Shown: in pieces, positions 24,065 through 30,949 of the stretch
Layout: every line of letters begins with the position of its first letter
Numbering within the stretch: position 1 is the stretch's first letter
Assembly (NCBI GenBank): GCA_001917535.1
Contig: MNEF01000024.1
Span: 1-32,719, forward strand
Length of the DNA stretch: 32,719 nt
Source of the DNA: Candidatus Rokubacteria bacterium 13_1_40CM_69_27
Lineage (GTDB): Bacteria; Methylomirabilota; Methylomirabilia; Rokubacteriales; CSP1-6
Reading direction: 5' to 3'
Position numbers and translations under genes: made by a program
The notes under the pieces: model-generated
The model's input: only the letters and a program-made list of their open reading frames with translations
Databases searched by the model: none
What the model was told of the DNA's origin: nothing

Positions 24065-24218
24065 CACAAAAAACCGGCAACGCTCACGTTGCCGGTTTCA
24101 CCATTTCGCTCGCCGACAGCCCTGGTGACCAGGTGAGGCTGTCAGATCATCGCTTCAACGTTCGCCCTCGTCGGTTTTAGGTTAGAACTTATCGCACCCT
24201 ATATAGTTCTCTCCGCAG
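24065..24218 (-). ncRNA. Candidate structured leader or small RNA ending in terminator
   Basis: From the predicted start near 24218, this minus-strand transcript of about 150 nt would contain a nested hairpin (GACAGCC/GGCTGTC, 24115-24143, enclosing CCTGG/CCAGG) and end at the terminator at 24098-24068. It matches no riboswitch or sRNA class that I can recognise. It could be a free small RNA or the leader of the Com-DsbA operon. Confidence 0.45.
24068..24098 (-). terminator. Intrinsic terminator before the Com-DsbA operon
   Basis: AAACCGGCAACG and CGTTGCCGGTTT form a perfect 12-bp stem with a 4-base loop, continued by three more T on the minus strand (TTTTTTG in total). It ends 45 bases before the GTG of the zinc-finger gene. 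It could end the Ldh transcript from 24280, end a small RNA, or act as a conditional attenuator for the operon. Confidence 0.85.
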
Positions 24219-24223
24219 CGGGG

Positions 24224-24252
24224 AGCCTAGCTGCAAGCCCCGCCCCTGTCAA
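24224..24252 (-). promoter_or_regulatory. Sigma-70-type promoter for the 24.1-kb leader
   Basis: On the minus strand a perfect -35 TTGACA (24252-24247) is followed after exactly 17 bases by TAGGCT (24229-24224), which keeps the conserved TA...T of the -10. It lies between the Ldh stop (24280) and the terminator at 24098, so it would start the leader/small RNA transcript. Confidence 0.5.
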
Positions 24253-24279
24253 CAGGACCTTGGTCGTAGAGAGCCCGAC

Positions 24280-25356
24280 CTAGAGCCTACTCAGCGGAGC
24301 GATGCCGAGATCCTCGGCCAGCCGGTGAAGCTGGGCCTGGAGGGCCGGGTTGAGGGGGACGCCGTCCTTCGAGCGCTCGACGAAGGTGACGTGGCTCTGC
24401 TCGCCGGGCAGCCGGATGCGCTCGACGCCGGGCAGCCGCTTGGAGCACCGGATGTCGCGGATCAGGGTATCGACTCTCCGCTTGAAGGCGTCGGCGGGCG
24501 CGAAGCGGCGGACGTCGAGAGCCACGATGGCGTGCCCGGTGTTGGTGGGAGTCACGTCGTCCTTGTTGAAGTCGACCACATCGCGTCCGTTGGCCGCCCC
24601 ATTGAGCGTCCCCGCCAGGAGCCCGAACACGAGCGAGAGCCCGTAACCCTTGTAACCCCCGATGGGCAGGAGGAAGCCCTCGTCGGCCCGGCGGGGATCG
24701 GTCAGCGGCTGGCCGCGGGTGTCGAGCATCCAGCCCTCCGGGATCATCTCTCCGCGCTGCGCCGCCGTCTTCACCTTGCCGTAGGCGGCCACGGTCGTGG
24801 CCATATCGAGCACGATGGGCGGCTCCTCGGCGGCCGGGATGGCGACGGCGATCGGGTTGGTGCTGAGGAGCATCTCGATCCCGCCCCAGGGCGGCAGGTG
24901 ATTGGCGTTGCCGACCGCCAGGTAGAGCCCGATCATGTCCCGCTCGAGCGGCATCATGGCGTAGAGGGCCGCGGGGCCCGCGTGGTTGCTCCGGCGCACG
25001 CCCACCCAGCTCACAGCCTGGCGGGCCGCCTTGTCCATGGCCAGGCGAGTGGCGAAGCCCATGACGAGGTGGCCCATACCGTTGTCCCCGTCGACGAGCG
25101 CCATGGCCTCGGTCTCGCTGGCCACGCCGATCCGGGGCCGGACGTTGACGGCCCCGGCGCGGATCCGCCGCACGTACTGAGGGAGGCGGAAGATGCCGTG
25201 GCCGTCGGCGCCGCGCAGGTCGGCCCGCACCATCAGGCGCGCGACTTCGGCGGCGTCGCTCGGCGGCAGGCCGACGGCCCCGAGGGCGCGGGCGATGAAG
25301 GCTTCGAGCTGCGGGGTCGCGTACGAGCGCACGCCGGTCGACGGTCTCTCCGTCAT
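24280..25356 (-). CDS. Ldh family oxidoreductase (malate/L-lactate dehydrogenase type)
   Basis: 358 residues, the usual length of the NAD(P)-dependent Ldh_2 family (malate/L-lactate/ureidoglycolate dehydrogenases), which is unrelated to classical lactate dehydrogenase. Family landmarks are DLRGADGHGIFRLPQYVRRI, VRRSNHAGPAALYAMM with the catalytic His, LSTNPIAVAIP, VLDMATTVAAYGKV and IGGYKGYGLSLVFGLL. It oxidises a 2-hydroxy acid or reduces the keto acid in the cytoplasm; the substrate cannot be read. A GAGGAGG ribosome site precedes the ATG. It is divergent from the cupin gene at 25444 with 87 bases between, and two perfect hairpins lie in the gap. Confidence 0.88.
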   Translation of the reverse strand: MTERPSTGVRSYATPQLEAFIARALGAVGLPPSDAAEVARLMVRADLRGADGHGIFRLPQYVRRIRAGAVNVRPRIGVASETEAMALVDGDNGMGHLVMGFATRLAMDKAARQAVSWVGVRRSNHAGPAALYAMMPLERDMIGLYLAVGNANHLPPWGGIEMLLSTNPIAVAIPAAEEPPIVLDMATTVAAYGKVKTAAQRGEMIPEGWMLDTRGQPLTDPRRADEGFLLPIGGYKGYGLSLVFGLLAGTLNGAANGRDVVDFNKDDVTPTNTGHAIVALDVRRFAPADAFKRRVDTLIRDIRCSKRLPGVERIRLPGEQSHVTFVERSKDGVPLNPALQAQLHRLAEDLGIAPLSRL

Positions 25357-25386
25357 GGATCGCTGTCCTCCTCTATACTACGCAGC

Positions 25387-25426
25387 CGGGCTCGTTCTCG
25401 AGCCCGATCGCCGGCGGCGTCGCCGG
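25387..25426. repeat. Two adjacent perfect hairpins in the Ldh-cupin gap
   Basis: CGGGCTCG/CGAGCCCG (25387-25406, loop TTCT) and CCGGCG/CGCCGG (25411-25426, loop GCGT) lie side by side between the divergent starts. They could be leader structure for the cupin transcript or operator sites. A TATACT at 25374-25379 could serve as a cupin -10, but no -35 is visible. Confidence 0.4.
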
Positions 25427-25443
25427 ACCAGCAGGGGGACATC

Positions 25444-25893
25444 ATGACGATCGAATCGCGCGTGCTGGCGTTCACCACGCTGCCGGTCTTCGAGCGGGGC
25501 GGCGGGGTCCAGACCATGCTCTTCTCCAACAAGGAGCTGGGCGCCCACATCACGAGCGGAGTGACGCGCTTCCCGGTCGGCGGCAGCATCCCTCTCCACT
25601 ACCACAACTGCGACGAGCAGACCACCGTCCTCGAGGGCGAAGCGGAGGCCGAGATCGACGGACGCCGTGTCCGCATGCGGCCGTACGACACCGCCGTCAT
25701 CCCTCAGGGCCGGCACCACCGCTTCCACAACGTGGGGACCGGACCCATGATGATCCTCTGGGTCTACAACATCACCGACGTCACCCGGACGTTCGTGGAG
25801 ACCGGCGAGACGGTGCCTCATCTCTCCCCGCGCGACCTCGCGGCCAGCCGTCTGCCCGCCGGGCCTTCCGATCGCCCGGAGAGGCGCGCGTAA
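25444..25893 (+). CDS. Single-domain cupin protein
   Basis: 149 residues from the ATG at 25444, with AGGGGGA five bases upstream. A single cupin_2 barrel. Motif 1 is GGSIPLHYHNCDEQTTVLEG (two His, one Glu) and motif 2 is MRPYDTAVIPQGRHHRFHN (metal His). The three-His-one-Glu set needed to bind Fe, Mn or Zn is present. The frame is open far upstream, but that part is antisense to the Ldh gene. Small cupins may be dioxygenases, isomerases or binding proteins; the reaction cannot be told. It is divergent from the Ldh-family gene, suggesting a shared catabolic role. Confidence 0.82.
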   Translation: MTIESRVLAFTTLPVFERGGGVQTMLFSNKELGAHITSGVTRFPVGGSIPLHYHNCDEQTTVLEGEAEAEIDGRRVRMRPYDTAVIPQGRHHRFHNVGTGPMMILWVYNITDVTRTFVETGETVPHLSPRDLAASRLPAGPSDRPERRA

Positions 25894-25911
25894 GGAGGAC
25901 GCGGTCACGCC

Positions 25912-26093
25912 ATGAGCACCGCGCCCGGTCCGTGGTGGAGCGATCACGTCGAGGTCGTCGGCTACAGCGACCTGGCCGGCCCCTCACCGACAAGAACCAC
26001 GGGCTGTACGTCCTGCGTTGCCAGGGGCTCGACGAGACTCGCGGCCGTCTCAGCCTCCCGGCGCCCGGGCGACCGCGAAGCATGGTTCGGTGA
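25912..26093 (+). pseudogene. Frameshifted gene remnant after cupin
   Basis: An ATG at 25912, downstream of a TAAGGAGG, begins MSTAPGPWWSDHVEVVGYSD with protein-like composition. After about 24 codons this frame turns into Arg/Ser-rich noise, while the next frame reads LTDKNHGLYVLRCQGLDETR before a stop at 26091-26093. This looks like a gene start, a frameshift near 25980, then truncation. The opening resembles LVIVD-repeat proteins, but the match is too short to be sure. Confidence 0.35.
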
Positions 26094-26106
26094 GCCGGAC
26101 TTCCGG

Positions 26107-26919
26107 CTAGGCAGCCGTGCCCGGCGGACCAGACTCGGCGCGCTTTCGGTCGCTGATATCGATCACGATGCCCTCGAGGTACGCGGACGACCCCTCGACG
26201 ACCTCGCGCACGTTGACCAGCACCCAGATCGTCCGGCCATCGGCCCGCCGCCAGTGGACCTCGTGGTTGCTGACGACCACCCCCGGCTGGAGCAGCTTCA
26301 TCAAGCGCGCGCGGTCCCCCGGGTCGACGTAGAACCCCGTGGCGTTCTGCGCGAGCACCTGGTCGCGGGAGGAGAACCCCAGCAGGTGCACGAGCGCCGT
26401 GTTGCATTCCAGCATGCGCCCGTCTCGCTGCGACCGGAAGATGCCGGCCAGGTTTCGCTCGAAGAGCATCCGGTAGCGTTCCTCGGAGGCCCGCAACGCC
26501 TGCTCGGTGTGCCGGTGCTCGGCCAGCAAAGCCTCGAGCGAGGCCGAATGATCGCGCTCTCGGCGCACGATCTCGTCGGAGGCCCCGTCGGCCCGGCGCC
26601 TCATGAGCCCGACCATCAGCACCATCGCGGGCGCGGCGATGGCCCACACCAGCACGCGCTGCAGTTCTTCGGCGCCGTACCGGAAGAACTGGCCCGGGAC
26701 CGAGAAGAAGTACGCGAGATAGACCGCCGTAATCCCGGCACTGATCAGCCCCTGGCGCAGGCCCGCATTGAACGTCGAGTACACGGTGGCCAGCAGGAGG
26801 ACCGCGTGGGGGTCGGCGATGCGCCGGACCGTCTCCGAAAGCAACTCGATGACGACCACGGCCGCAACGGTCAGCAGCGGCCCTCCGAAGCGGCTCCAGA
26901 TCCTAGTCCAGCGTCTCAT
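26107..26919 (-). CDS. Membrane PAS-domain protein without output domain
   Basis: 270 residues. Three to four membrane segments lie in the first 105 residues (LLTVAAVVVIELL; AVLLLATVYSTF; an AGITAVYLAYFF region; VLVWAIAAPAMVLMVGL), arranged like the DUF4118 sensor region. A short coiled linker (ERDHSASLEALLAEHRHTEQ) leads to one PAS domain (ASEERYRMLFERNLAGIFRS to LEGIVIDISDRKRAE). The protein then stops after PPGTAA. No histidine kinase, GGDEF, EAL or other output domain follows in any frame. It may be a truncated sensor or a stand-alone input protein working with the kinase/REC proteins at 28082-32719. ATG at 26919 with a weak ribosome site. Confidence 0.75.
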   Translation of the reverse strand: MRRWTRIWSRFGGPLLTVAAVVVIELLSETVRRIADPHAVLLLATVYSTFNAGLRQGLISAGITAVYLAYFFSVPGQFFRYGAEELQRVLVWAIAAPAMVLMVGLMRRRADGASDEIVRRERDHSASLEALLAEHRHTEQALRASEERYRMLFERNLAGIFRSQRDGRMLECNTALVHLLGFSSRDQVLAQNATGFYVDPGDRARLMKLLQPGVVVSNHEVHWRRADGRTIWVLVNVREVVEGSSAYLEGIVIDISDRKRAESGPPGTAA

Positions 26920-27007
26920 GGTGGCGGCCGAATCGTCAGTCGGGACGCGGGACGAGCGTAGTGAAGGGAGCGCCGCCGGTCAAGGACGGCGACGCGCACG
27001 ACGGCGC

Positions 27008-27955
27008 CTAGGGGACTTCGACGCCGAGTGGCTGGACGGGAAGACTGCGCGCGCGCCAGCCATCCAGCCCGCCCGCCAGGGGCCGGACGCGGAGGATTCC
27101 GCGGCGTCGCAGCATGAGCGCCACCCGGGCGCTGGTCGCTTCGTTCGGTCAGGAGCAGTAGACGACGAGGTCGACGTCGCGCGGCAACTCCTGGTGGCGC
27201 TGCTCGATCTCCTCCGCGGTCATGCGGATGGCGCCCGGGATGAGGTAGGGGTCGGCCGCCGCATCGAGGGCGGTTCTGAGATCGACGACGGCCACCGCCT
27301 CGCCCGCGTCGACCTTGCCCTTGAGCTCGTCGGCACTGATCCGGGCGATCCGGAGGGTGCCGAGGAGCCGTCGGCGCTGCACCCATTTGAAGGCCACGTA
27401 GACGACGATGATCGCGACGAGCATCCCCACCAGGGCCGAACCCACGTTGCTGGCCTGGGCCGTCGCCCACTCGAGGACATCACGGAGCGCGTAGCCGAGC
27501 CCCATCCAGGCCGTGGCCCAGAGGAGCGCGGCGGCCGCGCTGTAGAGGGCGAAGCGCGGGAGGCCGACCCGGAAGATCCCGGCCAGCGGCGGCGCCACCG
27601 TGCTCAAACCCGGGACGAACTTCGCAAAGACGAGCGACCGGACGCCGTGCCGCTGGAACGCGTTCTCGGTTCGGCGAACGCAGGCATCGGGTTCCAGGGC
27701 CACCCGGCAGAGAAAGCCGAGCACCCGGGCGCCCCGAAGACGCCCGACGAAGTACCAGATGAAATCGGCGATCAGTGAGGCGGCGACGCTGAGGGCGACA
27801 GCGAGGGGAAAGCTGAGCTTGCCCACGCCGGCCAGGGCCCCGGCGGCCAGGAGCACAGGGACGGCGGGCAAGGGCACCCCGACCTGGTCGGCGAAGACGT
27901 AGACAAAGAGGACGGCCTCGCCGTGACGGACCAGGAATGCGATCGTCTCGTTCAC
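27008..27955 (-). CDS. DedA membrane protein-rhodanese fusion with in-frame UGA (putative selenoprotein)
   Basis: 315 residues if the TGA at 27151-27149 (codon 269) is read through; 268 if not. The GTG start has GGAGG four bases before it. Residues 1-195 are a DedA/SNARE-associated membrane protein (VFADQVGVPLPAVPVLLAAG, FAKFVPGLSTVAPPLAG, several hydrophobic helices). Residues 205-315 are a rhodanese domain. Its active loop reads VVYC-S-UGA-PNEATSARVALMLRRRG, then RVRPLAGGLDGWRAR, and ends at TAG 27010-27008. Relatives have YCSCPNEATSA, so the UGA replaces the second Cys, two residues after the predicted catalytic Cys267. The C-terminal 46 codons remain clean coding sequence, which argues against decay. 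A fused membrane sulfurtransferase with Sec beside the active Cys is the best reading; a recent nonsense mutation is the alternative. Confidence 0.75.
27117..27133 (-). promoter_or_regulatory. Candidate bacterial SECIS hairpin
   Basis: Starting 15 bases after the in-frame TGA, AGCGCC and GGCGCT form a perfect 6-bp stem around the 5-base loop CGGGT. Bacterial SECIS elements are short stem-loops with a bulge or loop G (often within GGU) about 16-37 bases after the UGA. This loop lies 22-26 bases after it and contains GGGU. It overlaps coding sequence, as bacterial SECIS elements do. Confidence 0.6.
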
Positions 27956-28081
27956 CGGGCCTCCGCGTCCTCGCTCTTGAGATGCGTCACGGGGGGAGGT
28001 GGTCGCCGCCCGCGACGAGGACCGCCGGAGTGCTTCAGAAGGGCCTGAAAACCCTCGCGGTCGCCTGCTCTGGGTGACCCG

Positions 28082-30496
28082 TCACGACCCCCCGACGCTC
28101 TGCTGGATCACCCGGCGGATCTGCTCCAGCTCATAGGGCTTGCTCACCGTGCGGACTCCCTCCCGCTCCAGGAACTCACGCGTCGCCGGGCTCAGCTGGT
28201 CACCGGTCGCGAAGATCAGGCGACGACAGAGCCCTGGCCGCCGGCGCTCCAGCTCGCGGTAGAGCCCGGGGCCGTCGAGATCCGGCATCCGAACGTCGCT
28301 CACGATCACGTCATAGGGGCGCGTCAAGATCATGTCGAGCGCGACGAAGCCGTTGGCCGCCGTCTCGACCTGATGTCCATCAGCGATCAGCAGGTCGCGC
28401 AACACCTCGGCCACGTCGGCTTCATCCTCCACCACCAGGATCGACTTTCCCTGGACCGACGCGCCGGCCTCGTGGTCCGGTGCCTCCGGCCCCGCGATCC
28501 CGGGTGTCGTCACCGGTAGCACGATCCGGAAGACGGCGCCTCGGCCAGGCTCAGTTTCCAGATCTAGCCAGCCCCCGTGGCTCTCGACGATGCCGCGACA
28601 GAGCGAGAGCCCCAGGCCGGTCCCCTGTCCTGGTGGCTTCGTCGTGAAGAACGGCTCGAAGATCCGCTCCTGGATCTCGGGGGGAATGCCTGGACCCGTA
28701 TCCCCCACCTCCAGGTGGACGCGGTCCTGCGCCGCCTCGAGCCGGGTCGTCAGACTGATTCGCCGCGACCCCTCCACCTGCCGTAACGCGTGATGGGCGT
28801 TGGTGATGAGATTGACGACAACCTGGTGGAGCTGATGCTCATCAGCCCACAGTACGGGGAGATCCGGCGCCAGCTCCAGCGCAACGTCGACGTTGTCCAC
28901 CCTGAGTGGGTAGGCAACGAGCTCCACGACCGCTCGGACAATCCCGTTCAGATCGACGTGTTGGCGTTCGGGTTGGCGCTGGCGGGCCAGGGCCAGGAAA
29001 TTCTTCACGATGCGCGCGCAGCGCTCCGCCGCGCCCGCGATCTTCTCGGCTCGTTCGGCCAGCGGTCCCTGGGCAACCGTATGGCACAGGAGGGTCGTGT
29101 GCCCGATCAGGACCGATAGCGGGTTGTTCAGCTCGTGGGCCACGCCGGCCAGAAGCTGTCCCATGGCCGCGATCTTCTCGGTCTGAAGGAGGCGGGCCTG
29201 GGTTTGTTGAAGCTCTTCCAGCCGATCTTTGAGCTGGTGATAGAGCCGCGCGTTCTCCACGGCGATAGCCGCGTGGTCGGCCAGGATCGTCAGGAGCCGC
29301 TCCTCCATCCCCCCGAAGTCGCGTGGCCGCTCGGTCGCGACCGCGAGCACGCCCACCAACCGACCACCGGTCACCAGCGAGATCGCCAAGTTCCCGCGGA
29401 CCCGCTCCAGCCACGACCCGGATGGCCTCCCGGCCGTTCCCACCAAGGCGGAGAAATCCACGTGCCGCCGCGCCACTGCCCGATCCAGGAACCGATGCTC
29501 GACACGAAGACGCAACCCGCACGCCGCCGATTCCGGGACACCGGCCCACCCGACCGGGTGCAGCGCGAGTCCATCCGCGAGCCAGAGGAGGGCGATCTCG
29601 GCCTTGAGAAGCTCGGTGGCGGCCCGGGCCACGAGCTGGACCACCTCGCCGAGCTCTTGAAGGCTCGCGATGGACCGGGCCAGACCGTTGAGGACCAGGA
29701 GCGCGTCCTTCTCGTCGGCGAGACGCCGATGGGCCAGCACGTTCTCCAGGGTCGAGGGAAGCTTCGTGAAATAGCCCTCCCCCTTGATGATGTAGTCGGC
29801 CGCGCCGAGCTTGAAGGCCTCGACCGCCGTCGCCTCGTCCCCCTGCCCCGTCACCATCACCACGGGAATCCGGATCCGTTCGGTCCGGAGGGTCTTGAGC
29901 ACCTCGATGCCGGTGATGTCCGGCATCCGGTAATCGAGGAGCAAGAGGTCGTAGGGGAAGGACCGGAGACGTTGCAAGACCCCGCGCCCGTCCTGCACCA
30001 CGTCGAGATAGAGATGCTCCCCGTACTCGTGGAAGGCGCGTCGCGTGAGCTCCACGTCGCCCGGATCGTGCTCGGCGTACAGCACGCGGATGGTTCTCTG
30101 CCTCACCTCGCTGGCCGACTGAAACCACCGGAAGGCGCCCTCCAGGATCGGCGGCAGCGTCTCCAGATACCCCGGACGCTTCACCACATAGTCGGCGGCG
30201 CCGGCCTTGAGCAGACGGACCGCGGAGTCGGCGTCCCCCGAGCCGGTGACCAGGACGACCGGCACGTTGAATTCGCGCTCCTTAATCGTCTCCAGGACGT
30301 CCAGCCCCGTGCCGTCGGTGAGGCGAAAATCCGAGAGCACCACGTCCACATCGCCGACGGTCAGCCGGTCGAGCGCGCCGGCCACGGTGTCCACCTCGGT
30401 CAGCTTGAGGTGAGGGGCGTGGCGCTCCAGGTAACGCCGCGTCAGCTCCCGGTCGCTGGGGTCGTCTTCCACGTAGAGGACGCGGATCGCCTCCAC
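28082..30496 (-). CDS. Hybrid histidine kinase, REC-REC-GAF-HisKA-HATPase-REC
   Basis: 804 residues, GTG start just after the stop of the upstream response regulator. Domains in order: REC1 (phospho-Asp56 in VVLSDFR), REC2 (Asp188 in LLLLDYRMP), GAF (about 270-415), a coiled linker, HisKA with His454 in AGVAHELNNPL, HATPase with N-box NLITNAHHA, G1 DTGPGIP and G2 GTGLGLSL, and a C-terminal REC3 (Asp734 in IVSDVRMP). It is soluble: no membrane segment. Two N-terminal receivers let it take phosphate from other kinases and pass the signal to its own kinase and final receiver. No DNA-binding output is encoded here. It is third in a likely operon with a phytochrome-like kinase and an Rcp1-like regulator. 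Confidence 0.9.
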   Translation of the reverse strand: MEAIRVLYVEDDPSDRELTRRYLERHAPHLKLTEVDTVAGALDRLTVGDVDVVLSDFRLTDGTGLDVLETIKEREFNVPVVLVTGSGDADSAVRLLKAGAADYVVKRPGYLETLPPILEGAFRWFQSASEVRQRTIRVLYAEHDPGDVELTRRAFHEYGEHLYLDVVQDGRGVLQRLRSFPYDLLLLDYRMPDITGIEVLKTLRTERIRIPVVMVTGQGDEATAVEAFKLGAADYIIKGEGYFTKLPSTLENVLAHRRLADEKDALLVLNGLARSIASLQELGEVVQLVARAATELLKAEIALLWLADGLALHPVGWAGVPESAACGLRLRVEHRFLDRAVARRHVDFSALVGTAGRPSGSWLERVRGNLAISLVTGGRLVGVLAVATERPRDFGGMEERLLTILADHAAIAVENARLYHQLKDRLEELQQTQARLLQTEKIAAMGQLLAGVAHELNNPLSVLIGHTTLLCHTVAQGPLAERAEKIAGAAERCARIVKNFLALARQRQPERQHVDLNGIVRAVVELVAYPLRVDNVDVALELAPDLPVLWADEHQLHQVVVNLITNAHHALRQVEGSRRISLTTRLEAAQDRVHLEVGDTGPGIPPEIQERIFEPFFTTKPPGQGTGLGLSLCRGIVESHGGWLDLETEPGRGAVFRIVLPVTTPGIAGPEAPDHEAGASVQGKSILVVEDEADVAEVLRDLLIADGHQVETAANGFVALDMILTRPYDVIVSDVRMPDLDGPGLYRELERRRPGLCRRLIFATGDQLSPATREFLEREGVRTVSKPYELEQIRRVIQQSVGGS

Positions 30497-30499
30497 GAT

Positions 30500-30949
30500 T
30501 TATCCCCGACGCTCGGGCGCGGGATAGGGGACGTTGGTCAGGATCCAATAGAGGTCGATGCGTTCGACGACTTCCAGGAACTTCTCGAACTCCACCGGCT
30601 TGACGATGTAGCTGGCCGCGCCGAGCTCGTAGCTCGTCTTGATGTCCCGATCCTCCGCGGACGTCGTGAGCACCACCACGGGAATGTTGCGGTACACCGG
30701 GTGGCTCTTGATCTCACGCAGCACGTCGAGGCCGTCGACCCTCGGGAGGCGGAGGTCGAGGAGAATCAGCCCGGGGAGTGGGGCCCCCTGGAGGAACTGG
30801 CCGCGCCGGTGCATGTAGTCGAGCGCTTCTTCTCCGTCGCGAGCCACGGTGATGGCGTTGGCGAGCTTCCGGCGCTTGAACGCCCGGAGCGTCAGCTCGA
30901 CGTCGGCGGGGTTGTCCTCCACGAGCAGGATCGGTAGAGGTTCGTTCAT
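30500..30949 (-). CDS. Single-domain response regulator, Rcp1-like
   Basis: 149 residues, one receiver domain with no output. The acidic pair is in LLVEDNPADVELT, the phospho-acceptor Asp65 in LILLDLRLPRVDG, the switch Thr-Ser in VVLTTSAED and the Lys in ASYIVKPVEF. The ending, VVERIDLYWILTNVPYP, is typical of the Rcp1 group paired with phytochrome-like kinases. Its ATG overlaps the upstream kinase stop in an ATGA, and it ends three bases before the hybrid kinase start. It therefore probably shuttles phosphate from the first kinase to the hybrid kinase. Confidence 0.92.
   Translation of the reverse strand: MNEPLPILLVEDNPADVELTLRAFKRRKLANAITVARDGEEALDYMHRRGQFLQGAPLPGLILLDLRLPRVDGLDVLREIKSHPVYRNIPVVVLTTSAEDRDIKTSYELGAASYIVKPVEFEKFLEVVERIDLYWILTNVPYPAPERRG

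Noticed and set aside
24065-24218. Second c-di-GMP riboswitch, SRP RNA or glycine riboswitch in the 24.1-kb leader
   Set aside because: The GGCAAACC and GACGCAAAGCC blocks of GEMM, the SRP GGAAGC loop and the glycine core are all absent.
27149-27151. Simple truncation of the DedA-rhodanese protein at the TGA
   Set aside because: Considered, but the remaining 46 codons are intact rhodanese sequence with correct length and a stem-loop at the proper distance. It is kept as the alternative to selenocysteine.
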